Shown here piece after piece: positions 1 to 8,734 of a DNA stretch of 64,000 nucleotides. The number at the start of each line of letters is the position of its first letter. Position 1 is the stretch's first letter. Position numbers and translations under genes: made by a program. The notes under the pieces were generated by a model. It was not told the DNA's origin. It searched no databases and was given only the letters and a program-made list of their open reading frames with translations. Location: contig NZ_CP048263.1 in assembly GCF_019469165.1 (NCBI RefSeq), positions 682,001-746,000 of the forward strand, given 5' to 3'. This DNA is from Gilliamella sp. ESL0443. GTDB lineage: Bacteria; Pseudomonadota; Gammaproteobacteria; Enterobacterales; Orbaceae.

Positions 1-435
1 CTATTGAATGTTGATGTGCCAGCTATTACAACAGTTATTTTTGCTTTATCTTTAATTGGTGGCGCATATATTGGTCATTCCGTATATGCGGGAATGGTAG
101 CTATTGCTAAAGAACAGTGGCAAGCGGCTTTTTCGTTAGGTTTAAATAAAAGACAAGTCATCATTTTTGTTATTCTTCCTCAAGCATTAAAAATGATGCT
201 GCCTTCATTTGTTAATCAATGGGTATCATTAATTAAAGATACGTCTTTAGCTTATATAGTGGGTGTTGCAGAATTTACATTCATTGCTACCCAAATTAAT
301 AATCGTAGTATGATTTATCCTACTGAAATATTTTTATTTGTGATTGTTGTTTATTTTATTATTTGTGCTGCACTTGATTTTACTGTCTCTTTATTGCCGA
401 AATACCATTTGATTACTCGAAAAAATAAACGATAA
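1..435 (+). CDS. Amino-acid ABC transporter permease, 3' part
   Basis: The gene enters from the left edge, so its true start is outside the window. About 143 residues of the C-terminal part are visible. The stretch GLNKRQVIIFVILPQALK followed by PSFVNQWVSLIKDTSLAY is the cytoplasmic EAA loop and following helix typical of HisM/GlnP-type permeases, the membrane subunits that import polar or acidic amino acids with an ATPase and a periplasmic binding protein. Hydrophobic helices flank it and the protein ends in a basic tail. The substrate cannot be told from this fragment; the ATPase and binding protein would lie to the left. Confidence 0.85.
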   Translation, partial: LLNVDVPAITTVIFALSLIGGAYIGHSVYAGMVAIAKEQWQAAFSLGLNKRQVIIFVILPQALKMMLPSFVNQWVSLIKDTSLAYIVGVAEFTFIATQINNRSMIYPTEIFLFVIVVYFIICAALDFTVSLLPKYHLITRKNKR

Positions 436-528
436 ATATCATTTATTAAATGTTCAAAATCCTTTTTAAGGTTCTTTTAAGCTTTATTGATTAAATTACA
501 ACTAAATATTGTTTTTATAGGTCGTTGT

Positions 529-1065
529 ATGTTGCTTGATATGAACACTCATCTTTTTTTATTAATTAATGCTCAAGAACAAGCCTCCAAATTATTTATT
601 CTTTTTGCCATATTTTGTGCAAATTATTTAATCTTTGTTCCTATAGTCATATTGGGAATATGTTTTTTATTCAAACCTGTTTATAGACAATTAATCATAA
701 AAATTGCTTTAGGTTTGGCTGTAGCCTTGTTTGTAACCTTTGTTATTCGACATCTATTTTATTCTCCACGTCCATTTGTTCTTAATATTGGTACGAACTA
801 TTTGAATCACGATAAAACGAGTTCTCTTCCTAGTCAGCACGCTGTTTTTATTTGGACTATTTGCTTCTCACTTTATCTAAATTATAAAAAACAATTTAAA
901 GCATTAACTTATCTATGTACGATTGTTGCATTACTTGTTTGTTGGAGTCGAATCTACTTAGGTGTTCATTGGCCACTGGATATTCTGGTGGGTATGTTGT
1001 TAAGTTTTATCTCTGTTTATTTAGTCAAAAAGATATGGTTTATACGCTCAAAAAGTTTTAAATAA
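529..1065 (+). CDS. PAP2-family membrane phosphatase (undecaprenyl-diphosphatase-like)
   Basis: About 178 residues from the ATG at 529, chosen because AGGT lies 7 nt upstream; the frame is open from 487 with a TTG. The three PAP2 phosphatase motifs are visible: RHLFYSPRP (K/R-x6-RP), LPSQHAV (PSxH) and SRIYLGVHWPLDILVG (SRxxxxxHxxxD). Several hydrophobic helices surround them. Family members such as BcrC/YbjG dephosphorylate undecaprenyl pyrophosphate at the periplasmic face of the inner membrane; LpxT relatives phosphorylate lipid A instead. Lying just before an OmpR-type two-component pair and a YrbL-like gene, a link to envelope stress or lipid A modification is possible but inferred. Confidence 0.75.
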   Translation: MLLDMNTHLFLLINAQEQASKLFILFAIFCANYLIFVPIVILGICFLFKPVYRQLIIKIALGLAVALFVTFVIRHLFYSPRPFVLNIGTNYLNHDKTSSLPSQHAVFIWTICFSLYLNYKKQFKALTYLCTIVALLVCWSRIYLGVHWPLDILVGMLLSFISVYLVKKIWFIRSKSFK

Positions 1066-1187
1066 TTATTCGCTAAATTATAACTATCAAAATGAACTTA
1101 AATTTTTAAAGCATTGGGAAATAAATAGTAAAGCGTATAATAGTTGTAAATGTTACATTTCTTAAATCAAAATTAGGTAACACTATA

Positions 1188-1850
1188 ATGAAAATTCTTA
1201 TAGTAGAAGATGATAGTTTATTACAAAAAGGTTTATATGACGCGATAACGTCTAATGGCTATGTTTGTGAAGTCGCATCTAATGGCAAGCAAGCTGAGGA
1301 TCTTATTGAGTTTGCACAGTTTAGTTTAATTATTCTTGATTTAGGTTTGCCTGATTGTGATGGCTTAGAGTTACTCACCCGATGGCGTAAAAAAAATATC
1401 GATATTCCTGTACTAATTTTAACCGCTCGCGATACTATCGAAGATAGAGTTGAAGGTTTAGATCTTGGTGCAGATGATTATTTAATAAAACCCTTCGCCT
1501 TAACCGAATTGCTAGCCAGAATAAGAGCGTTAATTCGTCGAAATCAAGGAACTGCCGATAATATTGTTAACTATGGTCCAATTTCAATAGATATTAAACT
1601 TCAAAAAGCTACTTTAAATAATCAAGAAGTGATATTGACGCCAAAAGAATTTATTTTACTATCTAGATTGATGTTGAAAGCCGGTGAAAAAGTGCATCGA
1701 AGTTTATTACAAAATGATCTATATGATTGGCAGAGTGATCCAAGTTCAAATGTGCTTGAAGTTTATATTCACGCCTTAAGGAATAAATTAGGAAAAGATT
1801 TAATTAAGACTGTGCGTGGGTATGGCTATCAACTCAATATTAATAATTAG
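1188..1850 (+). CDS. OmpR/PhoB-family response regulator (PmrA/QseB-like)
   Basis: 220 residues. The N-terminal receiver domain shows the acidic pair D8-D9, the phospho-acceptor D51 in IILDLGLPD, the LTARD threonine near 79 and the lysine in LIKPF near 101. The C-terminal winged helix (about 125-218) ends in the typical TVRGYGYQL hairpin. The closest remembered subfamily is PmrA/BasR-QseB. The gene is followed by its likely sensor kinase after about 33 nt, so the two form a two-component operon. Target genes cannot be read from the sequence, although the neighbouring YrbL-like gene and PAP2 phosphatase are candidates. Confidence 0.88.
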   Translation: MKILIVEDDSLLQKGLYDAITSNGYVCEVASNGKQAEDLIEFAQFSLIILDLGLPDCDGLELLTRWRKKNIDIPVLILTARDTIEDRVEGLDLGADDYLIKPFALTELLARIRALIRRNQGTADNIVNYGPISIDIKLQKATLNNQEVILTPKEFILLSRLMLKAGEKVHRSLLQNDLYDWQSDPSSNVLEVYIHALRNKLGKDLIKTVRGYGYQLNINN

Positions 1851-1883
1851 TTATTATTTTAAAATTAATTGAATGGCAAATTT

Positions 1884-2984
1884 ATGATTGAACAGTCTTT
1901 GAATAATATTCGACATAGTATCCGTTGGAATCTATTTTTTACTTTGGGTGCAATAATGCTAATTTGCCAAATTATTACAGTATTTTGGTTATGGCATGAG
2001 AGTAAAGAGCAAATTGATGTTTTAGTTAACTTAACGTTAAGTCAAAATAAAATAGATGAAGTGGTTGAACATGAAGAATTAGAAGCAATTTTTGCATTAT
2101 TTTGCTCAGCATTTTCCATGATGGTTGTAACTTTATTTTTGGCCTATAAGGCGATTAAATGGATTACTAAACCCCTTGAGATACTCGAAAAAGATTTAAA
2201 TAAAAGAACTGAAGATAATCTTAAGCCAATAAAACCAATCAGTAATATGCGTGAAATTAAGTCAATTACTACGGTATTAAATAATTTATTTGAAAGGCTT
2301 AATAATACACTATCTCAAGAACGTTTATTTACAGCAGATGTAGCTCACGAGATGAGAACACCTTTAGCAGGTATTCGATTACATCTAGAACTATTAGAAA
2401 GTAAAGATAAAATAGATTGCCATGAGCTAATTGAACGAATAGATCGTTTAGTAAATACCGTAGAACAACTATTAATGCTTGCTCGAGCAAGTCAAAAATT
2501 TACTCTAGGCCAGTATCAAAAAATTAATTTTCTAGATGATATTCAAATTCCCCTTTTTGATGAATTGACAGAGTTAACAGTACAGAAACAACAAAGTATT
2601 GATTGGGAAATTACGGGGAATAATATAATTTTTAATGGTGATGCGACTTTGATTCGTTTACTGATTCGTAATTTGGTTGAAAACAGTTATCGGTATAGTC
2701 CAAATGAAAGTAAAATTACTATTAGTTTTTATAAAGATGCTGAAGAAATTGTGATAGCCGTTAAAGATGAAGGGAGCGGTATTGACGAGTCAAAAACAGA
2801 AAAGTTAACCCAAGCCTTTTTCAGAATGGATCGTAAACATGATGGAATAGGTCTCGGTTTGAGTATTGTTAATCGTATTACTAAATTACATCATGGCCAA
2901 TTTACATTAAGAAATCGGCAAGACCAAAAGGGTACGATTGCCGAAGTCAGACTTAATGATTCACATCATCAATTAACTTCGTGA
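1884..2984 (+). CDS. Two-component sensor histidine kinase (PmrB/QseC-like)
   Basis: 366 residues from the ATG at 1884; an in-frame TTG at 1869 is the alternative. Two membrane helices (about 15-35 and 73-95) flank a very short periplasmic segment rich in Glu and Asp (KIDEVVEHEELE), which suits sensing of cations or pH. A HAMP-like linker follows, then the H-box DVAHEMRTPLAG with phospho-accepting H155, the N-box NLVENSYRYSP, the G1 box DEGSGID and the G2 box GIGLGLSIV. It phosphorylates the adjacent response regulator. The 3' end overlaps the convergent yrbL-like gene by 32 bp. Confidence 0.87.
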   Translation: MIEQSLNNIRHSIRWNLFFTLGAIMLICQIITVFWLWHESKEQIDVLVNLTLSQNKIDEVVEHEELEAIFALFCSAFSMMVVTLFLAYKAIKWITKPLEILEKDLNKRTEDNLKPIKPISNMREIKSITTVLNNLFERLNNTLSQERLFTADVAHEMRTPLAGIRLHLELLESKDKIDCHELIERIDRLVNTVEQLLMLARASQKFTLGQYQKINFLDDIQIPLFDELTELTVQKQQSIDWEITGNNIIFNGDATLIRLLIRNLVENSYRYSPNESKITISFYKDAEEIVIAVKDEGSGIDESKTEKLTQAFFRMDRKHDGIGLGLSIVNRITKLHHGQFTLRNRQDQKGTIAEVRLNDSHHQLTS

Positions 2985-3573
2985 TTAATGAATTATGCTT
3001 ATTTTCTCGAATCAGTGATGATAAAAATCGTTGCCATGTGCGTTCAATTTTGGCTTTTGCAAAAAAGCCTACATAGTTAGCGATAGGAATAAATGTCGAA
3101 TTACCAATGTTATCAATAATAATTAAGCGATTTTCCTCTGGTGACAAATGCTGAAATAAAATATTTTTACTCTTGATTGTCATAGTAATGATTCTATCTT
3201 TCAGCAAGGCTGTTTTTAATGCTTTGAGTGATACAACTAACGCATCATAATTTTGATTAGTTGCTTGTTCGTCGAACAGATATTTTTCTAATGGAATAGA
3301 AATTTTTCCATCATAGTCACGAATAAGTTCAAAAACATGACCTTGACCAAAATTAGTCATTACAGGACCATAATATTTTGCTAGCACATCCCATGAGATA
3401 TTGCGATTTATAAGGTGCTTATAATAGGCAATTTCACGGTTTGTTTCCTCTTCTGCTCCTTCATTATAATTGACTTTGATACATTTATTAGGATCATCGG
3501 GATGATGATAGCATTTGCGGTGTAAACCTTTACTTATATAATCTTTTTCAGCAAGTTGAATTAAGTTTTCCAT
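2953..3573 (-). CDS. yrbL: YrbL-family protein (PhoP-network, kinase-like fold)
   Basis: 206 residues from the ATG at 3573; a TTG one codon earlier is also in frame. The motifs CIKVNYN near the N-terminus, a central GHVFELIRDYDG and a later LIIIDNIGNS with AKAKIERTWQRF match what I recall of YrbL, a protein of the PhoP/PmrA regulon whose fold resembles small protein kinases. Its biochemical role is not established. It is convergent with, and overlaps by 32 bp, a PmrB/QseC-like kinase gene, which supports a shared regulatory theme. Family assignment is good; function unknown. Confidence 0.78.
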   Translation of the reverse strand: MENLIQLAEKDYISKGLHRKCYHHPDDPNKCIKVNYNEGAEEETNREIAYYKHLINRNISWDVLAKYYGPVMTNFGQGHVFELIRDYDGKISIPLEKYLFDEQATNQNYDALVVSLKALKTALLKDRIITMTIKSKNILFQHLSPEENRLIIIDNIGNSTFIPIANYVGFFAKAKIERTWQRFLSSLIRENKHNSLITKLIDDVNH

Positions 3574-3678
3574 CAATTTTTATCGTGTTATTTAATATTA
3601 GTTAAAAGTGTAGCAGTTACTGTTTTTTCTCGCTACGCTTTTTTTATCATAAATCCTAGCGCTTTTTTAATATTTCTG

Positions 3679-3684
3679 TATAAT
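3679..3684 (+). promoter_or_regulatory. Candidate -10 box of the rplM-rpsI promoter
   Basis: TATAAT lies about 165 nt before rplM, implying a long leader. The matching -35 is poor (near 3656-3662), so this rests mainly on the -10 hexamer and its position before a ribosomal operon. Confidence 0.45.
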
Positions 3685-3701
3685 ATTGCCACCCACGTTA
3701 C

Positions 3702-3725
3702 AACAGTGTTTTTCCCAACGCTGTT
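3702..3725 (+). promoter_or_regulatory. Stem-loop in the rplM leader
   Basis: AACAGTGTT (3702-3710) and AACGCTGTT (3717-3725) can pair over 9 bp, with one G-U pair and a 6-nt loop, in the untranslated leader of rplM. L13 is known to repress its own operon through the leader in E. coli; whether this hairpin is that site here is inference. Confidence 0.4.
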
Positions 3726-3848
3726 TTCGGTTGTCAGTATTAGTATAACGACTCGAAGGGGTTAGTTAGTTAATAGTTGCAATCAAAAAGTGTAAATAAA
3801 TCAAATGATTTATTAACGTGAGATTAATTAAAATTTGGATAAATACAA

Positions 3849-4277
3849 ATGAGTACTTTTTCAGCTAAACCAGAAACAGTTAAACGCGACTGGTATGTTG
3901 TAGATGCAGCAGGTAAAACGTTAGGTCGTTTAGCTACTGAAATCGCAAGCCGTTTGCGTGGTAAACACAAAGCAGAATATACACCACATGTTGATACAGG
4001 TGACTATATTATCGTTATCAATGCAGAAAAAGTTGCTGTAACAGGCAAAAAACGCACTGATAAAATCTATTATCGTCATACTGGTTACATCGGTGGACTT
4101 AAAGAAGCGACTTTTAAAGAAATGATTGAACGTCATCCTGAACAAGTCATCGAAATTGCTGTAAAAGGCATGTTACCGAAAGGTCCTCTTGGTCGTGCAA
4201 TGTACCGTAAACTAAAAGTTTATGCTGGTAGTGAGCACAATCATGCGGCACAACAACCGCAAGTATTAGATATTTAA
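3849..4277 (+). CDS. rplM: 50S ribosomal protein L13
   Basis: 142 residues, the usual L13 length. It opens [20 protein letters not shown] and carries [20 protein letters not shown], the family signature [21 protein letters not shown] and the C-terminal [17 protein letters not shown]13 is an early-assembly protein of the large subunit. It is followed 11 nt later by rpsI, the standard rplM-rpsI operon, with an AGGGGATAGAAG ribosome site for the second gene. A leader of about 165 nt with a hairpin precedes it, compatible with known L13 autoregulation. Confidence 0.98.
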   Translation: MSTFSAKPETVKRDWYVVDAAGKTLGRLATEIASRLRGKHKAEYTPHVDTGDYIIVINAEKVAVTGKKRTDKIYYRHTGYIGGLKEATFKEMIERHPEQVIEIAVKGMLPKGPLGRAMYRKLKVYAGSEHNHAAQQPQVLDI

Positions 4278-4285
4278 GGGGATAG

Positions 4286-4681
<396 letters not shown>

Positions 4682-4706
4682 TTGCAACGTTACAAATTTG
4701 TTTCGA

Positions 4707-4732
4707 AACCCAGCCTATGCTGGGTTTTTTTT
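4707..4732 (+). terminator. Intrinsic terminator of rplM-rpsI
   Basis: Perfect stem AACCCAGC / GCTGGGTT with the loop CTAT, followed by a T run. It sits 26 nt after the rpsI stop. Confidence 0.9.
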
Positions 4733-4932
4733 ATCGCTATATAATTTTAAACAAACTGTAATAATATTTATTCTATTTTTATTAAATTATAATTTATAAT
4801 TTATTCAAATAGATAATAATAATCTTTGTTATCTTTCTCTTACTTTATTGAAATTAATTTACGTTCAAAAATGATTATTCGCCGAAAAAACAAAAAGAAA
4901 ATATATTTTTTTAACAAATTTGTTATCCAATT

Positions 4933-4941
4933 TGCTAGAAT
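4933..4941 (+). promoter_or_regulatory. Candidate extended -10 promoter of sspA
   Basis: TGCTAGAAT matches the extended -10 pattern TGnTAnAAT about 49 nt before the sspA ATG. A possible -35 (TTAACA at 4911) has a 19-bp spacer. Confidence 0.45.
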
Positions 4942-4989
4942 AGTAACCATATTTAAACTTAATTAAAATTTCGCATATTTGGAGTGAAC

Positions 4990-5622
4990 ATGGTTGTTGC
5001 TGTTAATAAACGTTCTGTGATGACATTATTTTGTGATACAACTGACATTTACGGCCATCAGATTCGTTTTGTGCTGGCAGAAAAAGGGGTAACAGCTGAG
5101 ATCGAGTTTGTTACATCAAATACTTTACCTCAAGAATTATTGGATCTTAATCCGTATGGTTCAATCCCTACCTTAATCGATCGTGATCTAACTCTTTATG
5201 AAACACATATTGCATTAGAGTATTTAGATGAACGTTTTCCTCACCCGCCATTAATGCCGGTATACCCAATTGTTAGAGCTAATTCCCGCTTAACAATGTA
5301 TCGCATTAAAAAAGAATGGTATAGCGCCTACGAAACGATCTTAAAAGATCCTGATAGTAGTAAAGCTAAAGAGGCACGTAAAAACTTACTTGATGACTTA
5401 GTTTCTATTTCTGTCATGTTCAAAGAAAAAGATTACTTTATGAGTGATGATTTTACTTTGTGTGATTGCTATTTTGCTCCTTTGCTATGGCGTTTACCAT
5501 TGATTGGTATTGAATTGCCAAAAGTTGCAGAGAAAAACTATCTTTCTTATATGGCACGTGTATTTGAACGACCTGCTTTTATAAATTCTTTAACTGAAGA
5601 TGAAAGAAAGATTAGAGCTTAA
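4990..5622 (+). CDS. sspA: Stringent starvation protein A (GST-fold RNA polymerase partner)
   Basis: 210 residues from the ATG at 4990, with GGAG 5 nt upstream; an in-frame GTG at 4984 lies within that ribosome site and is less likely. The thioredoxin-like N-terminal half (MTLFCDTTDIYGHQIRF, NPYGSIPTL, ALEYLDERFPHPPL) and the helical C-terminal half with LCDCYFAPLLWRLP are typical of SspA. In E. coli SspA binds RNA polymerase during starvation, acts in acid tolerance and lacks normal GST activity. It lies 48 nt ahead of sspB in the usual order. Confidence 0.93.
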   Translation: MVVAVNKRSVMTLFCDTTDIYGHQIRFVLAEKGVTAEIEFVTSNTLPQELLDLNPYGSIPTLIDRDLTLYETHIALEYLDERFPHPPLMPVYPIVRANSRLTMYRIKKEWYSAYETILKDPDSSKAKEARKNLLDDLVSISVMFKEKDYFMSDDFTLCDCYFAPLLWRLPLIGIELPKVAEKNYLSYMARVFERPAFINSLTEDERKIRA

Positions 5623-5670
5623 AATTTATTTTATCTAATGACAGATTAGCAATTAAACAAGGTAGCCGTT

Positions 5671-6075
5671 ATGGAACTTGATGACATGACTCCTCGACGC
5701 CCTTATATATTTAGGGCATTTTATGACTGGATTTTAGATAATGATTTAACTCCTTATGTTGTGGTGAATACGTCTATTGATGGTGTATTAGTTCCACAAG
5801 AGTTTGTGAAGGATAATCAGATAGTACTCAATATTGCACCCCAATCAGTAGGACAGTATTTGGCCAATAATGATCAAATCGAATTCAATGCTAGATTTTC
5901 TGGTGTTCCTCAACATATTGTTGTGCCAATGGCTGCTATTGAAGCTATTTATGCTCGTGAAAACGGAGTAGGGATGGGGTTTGAAGATGAACCACACTAC
6001 AAAGCCTTAAGACAAAGTGCAACTAAGCAATCCGAAAATGTTAAACCTGCAAATCCTTTTAGGGTTGTTAAATAG
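5671..6075 (+). CDS. sspB: ClpXP adaptor SspB
   Basis: 134 residues. The folded substrate-binding domain (about 8-110) includes MTPRRPYIFRAFYDWILDN, QIVLNIAPQSVGQY and EFNARFSGVPQHIVVP, all characteristic of SspB, which hands ssrA-tagged proteins to ClpXP. The ClpX-binding tail is retained as NPFRVVK at the very end. The acidic linker between the two is much shorter than in E. coli SspB (about 165 residues), a shortening that seems genuine because both ends are intact. It follows sspA. Confidence 0.93.
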   Translation: MELDDMTPRRPYIFRAFYDWILDNDLTPYVVVNTSIDGVLVPQEFVKDNQIVLNIAPQSVGQYLANNDQIEFNARFSGVPQHIVVPMAAIEAIYARENGVGMGFEDEPHYKALRQSATKQSENVKPANPFRVVK

Positions 6076-6098
6076 CTATCCTTAATTATTTTTTTATT

Positions 6099-6134
6099 AT
6101 CCTATTTAAAATTTAACTAATAAATAGGATATTT
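6099..6134 (+). terminator. Likely terminator of sspAB
   Basis: Arms ATCCTATTTA (6099-6108) and TAAATAGGAT (6121-6130) pair perfectly with a 12-nt loop and are followed by ATTTT. The stem is AT-rich, hence only moderate confidence. Confidence 0.55.
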
Positions 6135-6446
6135 TCCTACCTATTGGAATACCCATGCTAAAACTAGCTAACCTAAATCACACAATTTAAACAAGATTGT
6201 TATCTTGTGATGTTTAAAATTAAGAATAAGTTTTATAAAAAAGTGTTTAGTTAATTAATTTATATAATTCCACTTTTCTACTGCTTTTTCTATACACTTT
6301 TACCTATAAAGTATTAATTATTTTATCTTGTTTATTTATCATCCTGAATGTCGCTATAGCTTTAATCATATTATAGTTGATGATAGCCTATATTTGTTAG
6401 CCTAATCGGTATATCATATGGCAAAATAAATAATGAAAACAGACAA
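6135..6446 (+). other. Gene-free stretch before the CYTH gene
   Basis: About 310 bp of AT-rich sequence between the sspB hairpin and the next start. I see no open frame with a ribosome site, no tandem repeat and no clear RNA gene. It presumably holds the promoter of the CYTH gene, but no convincing hexamer pair stands out. Confidence 0.5.
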
Positions 6447-7364
6447 ATGAGTAACGAAATTGAATTAAAGTTTCAAATCAATCAAAGTGATATAGAACAC
6501 TTACAAAGTTATTTAAATCAATGGGTTTATTGTGATGAAGCAGAATTTTCATCACAAAAAAATTTAACCAATCAACTAAAATTAACTAATACTTATTATG
6601 ATACCGAAGATCATTTATTGAGACAAAATGGTTGTGGTTTGCGTATTCGAAGTACTGAAGATGGTCAAAATAAGTGTTATGAAATTACCGTGAAATCAAA
6701 GGGTAATTCTGTGAGTGGCTTACACGAACGAATTGAAATTAATCGGCCTTTACCTAATGACAAATTAGATTTAAGTGTGCTGCCCAAAGAGGCATTACCT
6801 GATGGTTTAATCCAGTTAAATCCACTTTTTACGACTAATTTTAAACGTCAAACTTGGTTGATATCATTTGCCAATAGTGAAATAGAAGTTGCTTTAGATA
6901 TAGGCAGCATTACCTCAAACGGACAATCTAAACCAATACAAGAAGTTGAGCTCGAGATAAAACAGGGTAATAAACAAGATTTGATCAACTTTGCGATTGA
7001 ATTAAGTCGCTTTAGCTTACATCTGTTTTCTCAGAGTAAGGCTTCACGAGGATATCGCTTATTTCTCAATGTGCCTATTACTCCTAGCGTTTATTCTCCA
7101 CAAATTGAACAGGATTTGCCAAGCCTACTAAACTTTTGGCAACAAAATGAAGAATATGCTTTAGAAAATAATGATTTAACTTATTATAAACAGCTACTTA
7201 TTCAAATAAATGAAATATTAATAAATAAGAATTTTGAAATTAAGCTAGAATTTGAGCAGTGGCAAATGGCAATGCAACGTATTAACTCGATTAAAAATTT
7301 TGCTTATAGCGAGGTAAACACAAAATTCAAACTTAGGCTAATTTCAGAAATAAATAAAATATAG
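6447..7364 (+). CDS. CYTH-domain protein (inorganic triphosphatase YgiF-like, short)
   Basis: 305 residues. The N-terminal 200 residues are a CYTH triphosphate tunnel domain: the EIELKF signature at 4-9, YYDTEDHLLRQNGCGLRIR, a charged strand YEITVKSKG, and VELEIKQG. The domain binds triphosphates through Lys/Arg and metal through Glu residues. E. coli YgiF is about 430 residues, with a C-terminal CHAD domain that binds polyphosphate. Here only about 100 residues follow the CYTH part and CHAD-type histidines are not evident, so the CHAD region is reduced or replaced. An unknown membrane protein starts 8 nt after it. Confidence 0.75.
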   Translation: MSNEIELKFQINQSDIEHLQSYLNQWVYCDEAEFSSQKNLTNQLKLTNTYYDTEDHLLRQNGCGLRIRSTEDGQNKCYEITVKSKGNSVSGLHERIEINRPLPNDKLDLSVLPKEALPDGLIQLNPLFTTNFKRQTWLISFANSEIEVALDIGSITSNGQSKPIQEVELEIKQGNKQDLINFAIELSRFSLHLFSQSKASRGYRLFLNVPITPSVYSPQIEQDLPSLLNFWQQNEEYALENNDLTYYKQLLIQINEILINKNFEIKLEFEQWQMAMQRINSIKNFAYSEVNTKFKLRLISEINKI

Positions 7365-7372
7365 GTATAAAA

Positions 7373-8365
7373 ATGAAATTGGAAAGAACTTTTTTTAAAT
7401 TACCACTATTATTAGTTTTATTTTATTGGTTATTTAATATTTTATATATTGTTGTCTATTTTACTGGATTTGATGATTATTTTTTACTGTCAAATATGAC
7501 AAGTAATCAACTTATTAAAAATTTAACTAAGCAAGTATTAATCAACTTCTATTACCAAATACCAAACTCAATTATTGTATTTGTATTTTCCATAGTATTA
7601 TTTTATAAATATTCAATTAATCAGGTCAATTCGAGAAATATTACTAATACGTTACTTGTTGCTATATTAATTACATCAATGGATATTGCAGGGCGATGGT
7701 TTCTTTACAACAGTATTAATCCATGGGTTCAATCTAAAATTAGTTACCTTTTCTTTGATAGCAATTATTCTCTATTCAATGAGATTATTAATTTTATTGT
7801 GATAATAACTATTTATATTTTTGTAGCATTATGGACTTATTTTAGTATTAAATTGTTAAATAAAAAATTTATTCATGACTGTGACGTACCAACTCAATCA
7901 GAGAGTCAACGGTTACACCTTGGTGTATTTATTTTGCTTTATAATTGTTATTTTAGCACCCTATATTTTTCCATTAATTCATTTTATGGTGTACATTTCA
8001 GTTTCATAGGTATTATTCTAAATATAATATGTTTAACTATATTTTTATTAATTACTAATTTGATCGGCTATTTTTTGTTAAGAAAATGCTTTACCGGTGT
8101 AACAGAAGTTTTAAACTTAAAAAAGCTTATATTATGTTCGATAAGTATATTCATCTTCAACTGTATATTGGTTATAATAATTTTTTGGGTATCAATTTCT
8201 CTGTATGAATATTTAAAAGTATATTATAGATTATCCAAAAATTTTTCATTGTGTTATACATGGGCCATAATAGGAATCGTGTTTATTCTAAGCTCTATAA
8301 TGGTTAAAATCATGACCAAACTGTTATTTGGTTCAAAAAATAATAAAATTAATATCACACAATAA
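7373..8365 (+). CDS. Hypothetical polytopic membrane protein
   Basis: 330 residues, not recognised. It is very hydrophobic, with around eight predicted membrane helices (for example near 12-32, 62-82, 97-115, 137-163, 181-200, 208-238, 250-280 and 295-315), and rich in Ile, Phe and Tyr. There is no signal peptide or known motif. It starts 8 nt after the CYTH-domain gene with weak ribosome-site sequence (ATAGGT), so it is probably translated from the same message. Nothing in the residues suggests an enzymatic function. Confidence 0.6.
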   Translation: MKLERTFFKLPLLLVLFYWLFNILYIVVYFTGFDDYFLLSNMTSNQLIKNLTKQVLINFYYQIPNSIIVFVFSIVLFYKYSINQVNSRNITNTLLVAILITSMDIAGRWFLYNSINPWVQSKISYLFFDSNYSLFNEIINFIVIITIYIFVALWTYFSIKLLNKKFIHDCDVPTQSESQRLHLGVFILLYNCYFSTLYFSINSFYGVHFSFIGIILNIICLTIFLLITNLIGYFLLRKCFTGVTEVLNLKKLILCSISIFIFNCILVIIIFWVSISLYEYLKVYYRLSKNFSLCYTWAIIGIVFILSSIMVKIMTKLLFGSKNNKINITQ

Positions 8366-8379
8366 TACAAGTTGGTATA

Positions 8380-8426
8380 TATGTATTGGTAAAGTAACTA
8401 ATAAATAAATTAGCTTCCAATACATA
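8380..8426 (+). terminator. Inverted repeat after the membrane protein gene
   Basis: TATGTATTGG (8380-8389) and CCAATACATA (8417-8426) are perfect arms, and a second short AT-rich pairing lies inside the 27-nt loop. It starts 15 nt after the stop codon and may terminate or stabilise the transcript; there is no strong T run. The rest of the gap up to about 8700 is AT-rich without a visible gene. Confidence 0.4.
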
Positions 8427-8734
8427 ATCATCTTAAAACTTACTTCATATGTATGTTTTTTAAACTCAAATAAAAAAACTTCCCATCTCATGTTAAAAAA
8501 CAGCTAAATCTTATAGAAATTTATTTTAGGCTCACAATTTTTTATTTTCAGATTATAAAAAAACATTTAGTTAAATCATTAAATAATCAATATAGACATT
8601 AACTATTTTTTTTGATACTTTGTCATTTTTGGTGAATTTTATAAATTACAACAATAGGTTAACTTTTGTTTGATTTGTTAAGATTTGAATTAACTAATAT
8701 AATGGTTGGTAAATGTCAAATAAATGGAGTTTAT

